Shown piece by piece: positions 4,819-5,028 of a stretch of DNA of 5,028 bases (position 1 is the stretch's first letter; the number at the start of each line of letters is the position of its first letter). The notes below the pieces were generated by a model, which worked only from the letters and a program-made list of their open reading frames with translations, was not told the origin of the DNA and ran no database searches. The translations under genes and the position numbers were made by a program. This stretch comes from Candidatus Thorarchaeota archaeon (lineage in GTDB: Archaea > Asgardarchaeota > Thorarchaeia > Thorarchaeales > Thorarchaeaceae). The stretch covers positions 1 through 5,028 of the forward strand of contig JAHQWZ010000169.1 in assembly GCA_029856425.1 (NCBI GenBank), given 5' to 3'.

Positions 4819-5028
4819 TTATTCAGATAGTTTCCAACAAGGAAGGTTATCTTCTGCAACGACCCATGAGGGTTCGTCTTTTGTACATCTCACGTACAAG
4901 ACCTTTTTGAATTCCCTGCTTGATGAACAGAAATAACAGGTCCTGCAGGTCTTCTTCACCTCGACTTCATCCTCTGCCGTGTCTGTCCCATCCGTCTTTG
5001 CGTGATCTTTCCGCCATTTCTCAAGTTT
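4819..5028 (-). CDS. Cys-rich, probably metal-binding protein (C-terminal part)
   Basis: The minus strand is open from the window edge (5028) to a TAA at 4821-4819, giving the last 69 residues of a longer protein whose start lies outside the window. The visible part begins with a charged, Lys/Glu/Asp-rich linker. It then shows C28-x2-C31-x2-C34, C48 and C64 (numbered from the edge), the spacing of a small zinc- or Fe-S-binding knuckle. The end is NLPCWKLSE. No family is recognised. The gene is likely real: the open frame is maintained to the edge, the Cys spacing is orderly, and it reads in the same direction as the cupin, 36 bases ahead of it, so it may be the first or an upstream member of the same operon. 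Confidence 0.65.
   Translation of the reverse strand, partial: KLEKWRKDHAKTDGTDTAEDEVEVKKTCRTCYFCSSSREFKKVLYVRCTKDEPSWVVAEDNLPCWKLSE

Overview
The window looks archaeal. Short gene leaders are preceded by BRE/TATA-like elements, most clearly CGAA-TTTATAG about 37 bases before the ATG at 3246. Bacterial -35/-10 pairs are not evident. The protein mix (stand-alone radical SAM enzyme, single-domain cupin, GNAT enzyme, winged-helix membrane protein, short Cys-rich protein) also fits. Base composition looks moderate, roughly mid-40s % GC by eye. An Asgard-type or Thermoplasmata-type genome is a guess that the sequence alone cannot settle. There is no rRNA, tRNA, CRISPR array or transposase.

Layout. 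Positions 1-334 hold no intact gene. They contain a 3'-terminal remnant of a cupin gene (16-60, minus strand), a near-perfect 22-bp palindrome and several hairpins. A full-length radical SAM protein with a C-terminal SPASM/twitch-like Cys set occupies 335-1231 on the minus strand. Divergent from it is a large membrane protein (1404-2837, plus). It consists of a cation-diffusion-facilitator-like six-helix core between two winged-helix domains, followed by one further membrane helix. The start at GTG 1404 is preferred over the longer open frame because GGAGG lies 7 bases upstream. Positions 2838-3245 hold an 11-bp inverted repeat and one doubtful small minus-strand membrane ORF. A 90-residue basic protein of unknown function (3246-3518, plus) has the best promoter in the window.

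The right end is a minus-strand cluster that reads leftwards: a Cys-rich protein cut off by the window edge (5028-4819), a cupin (4782-4411) and a two-lobed GNAT acetyltransferase (4405-3539). Gaps are 36 and 5 bases, so at least cupin and GNAT should be co-transcribed. Together they suggest modification of a small metabolite, but the substrate cannot be read from the sequence.

Two points deserve most attention. First, the transporter-like protein carries DNA-binding-type domains on both sides of its membrane core and has unusual acidic/His residues at the CDF metal sites. Second, the 36-bp cupin tail at the left edge matches the intact cupin 4.4 kb away in 30 of 36 bases, and five of the six differences are synonymous. 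That indicates a former functional paralog, later truncated.
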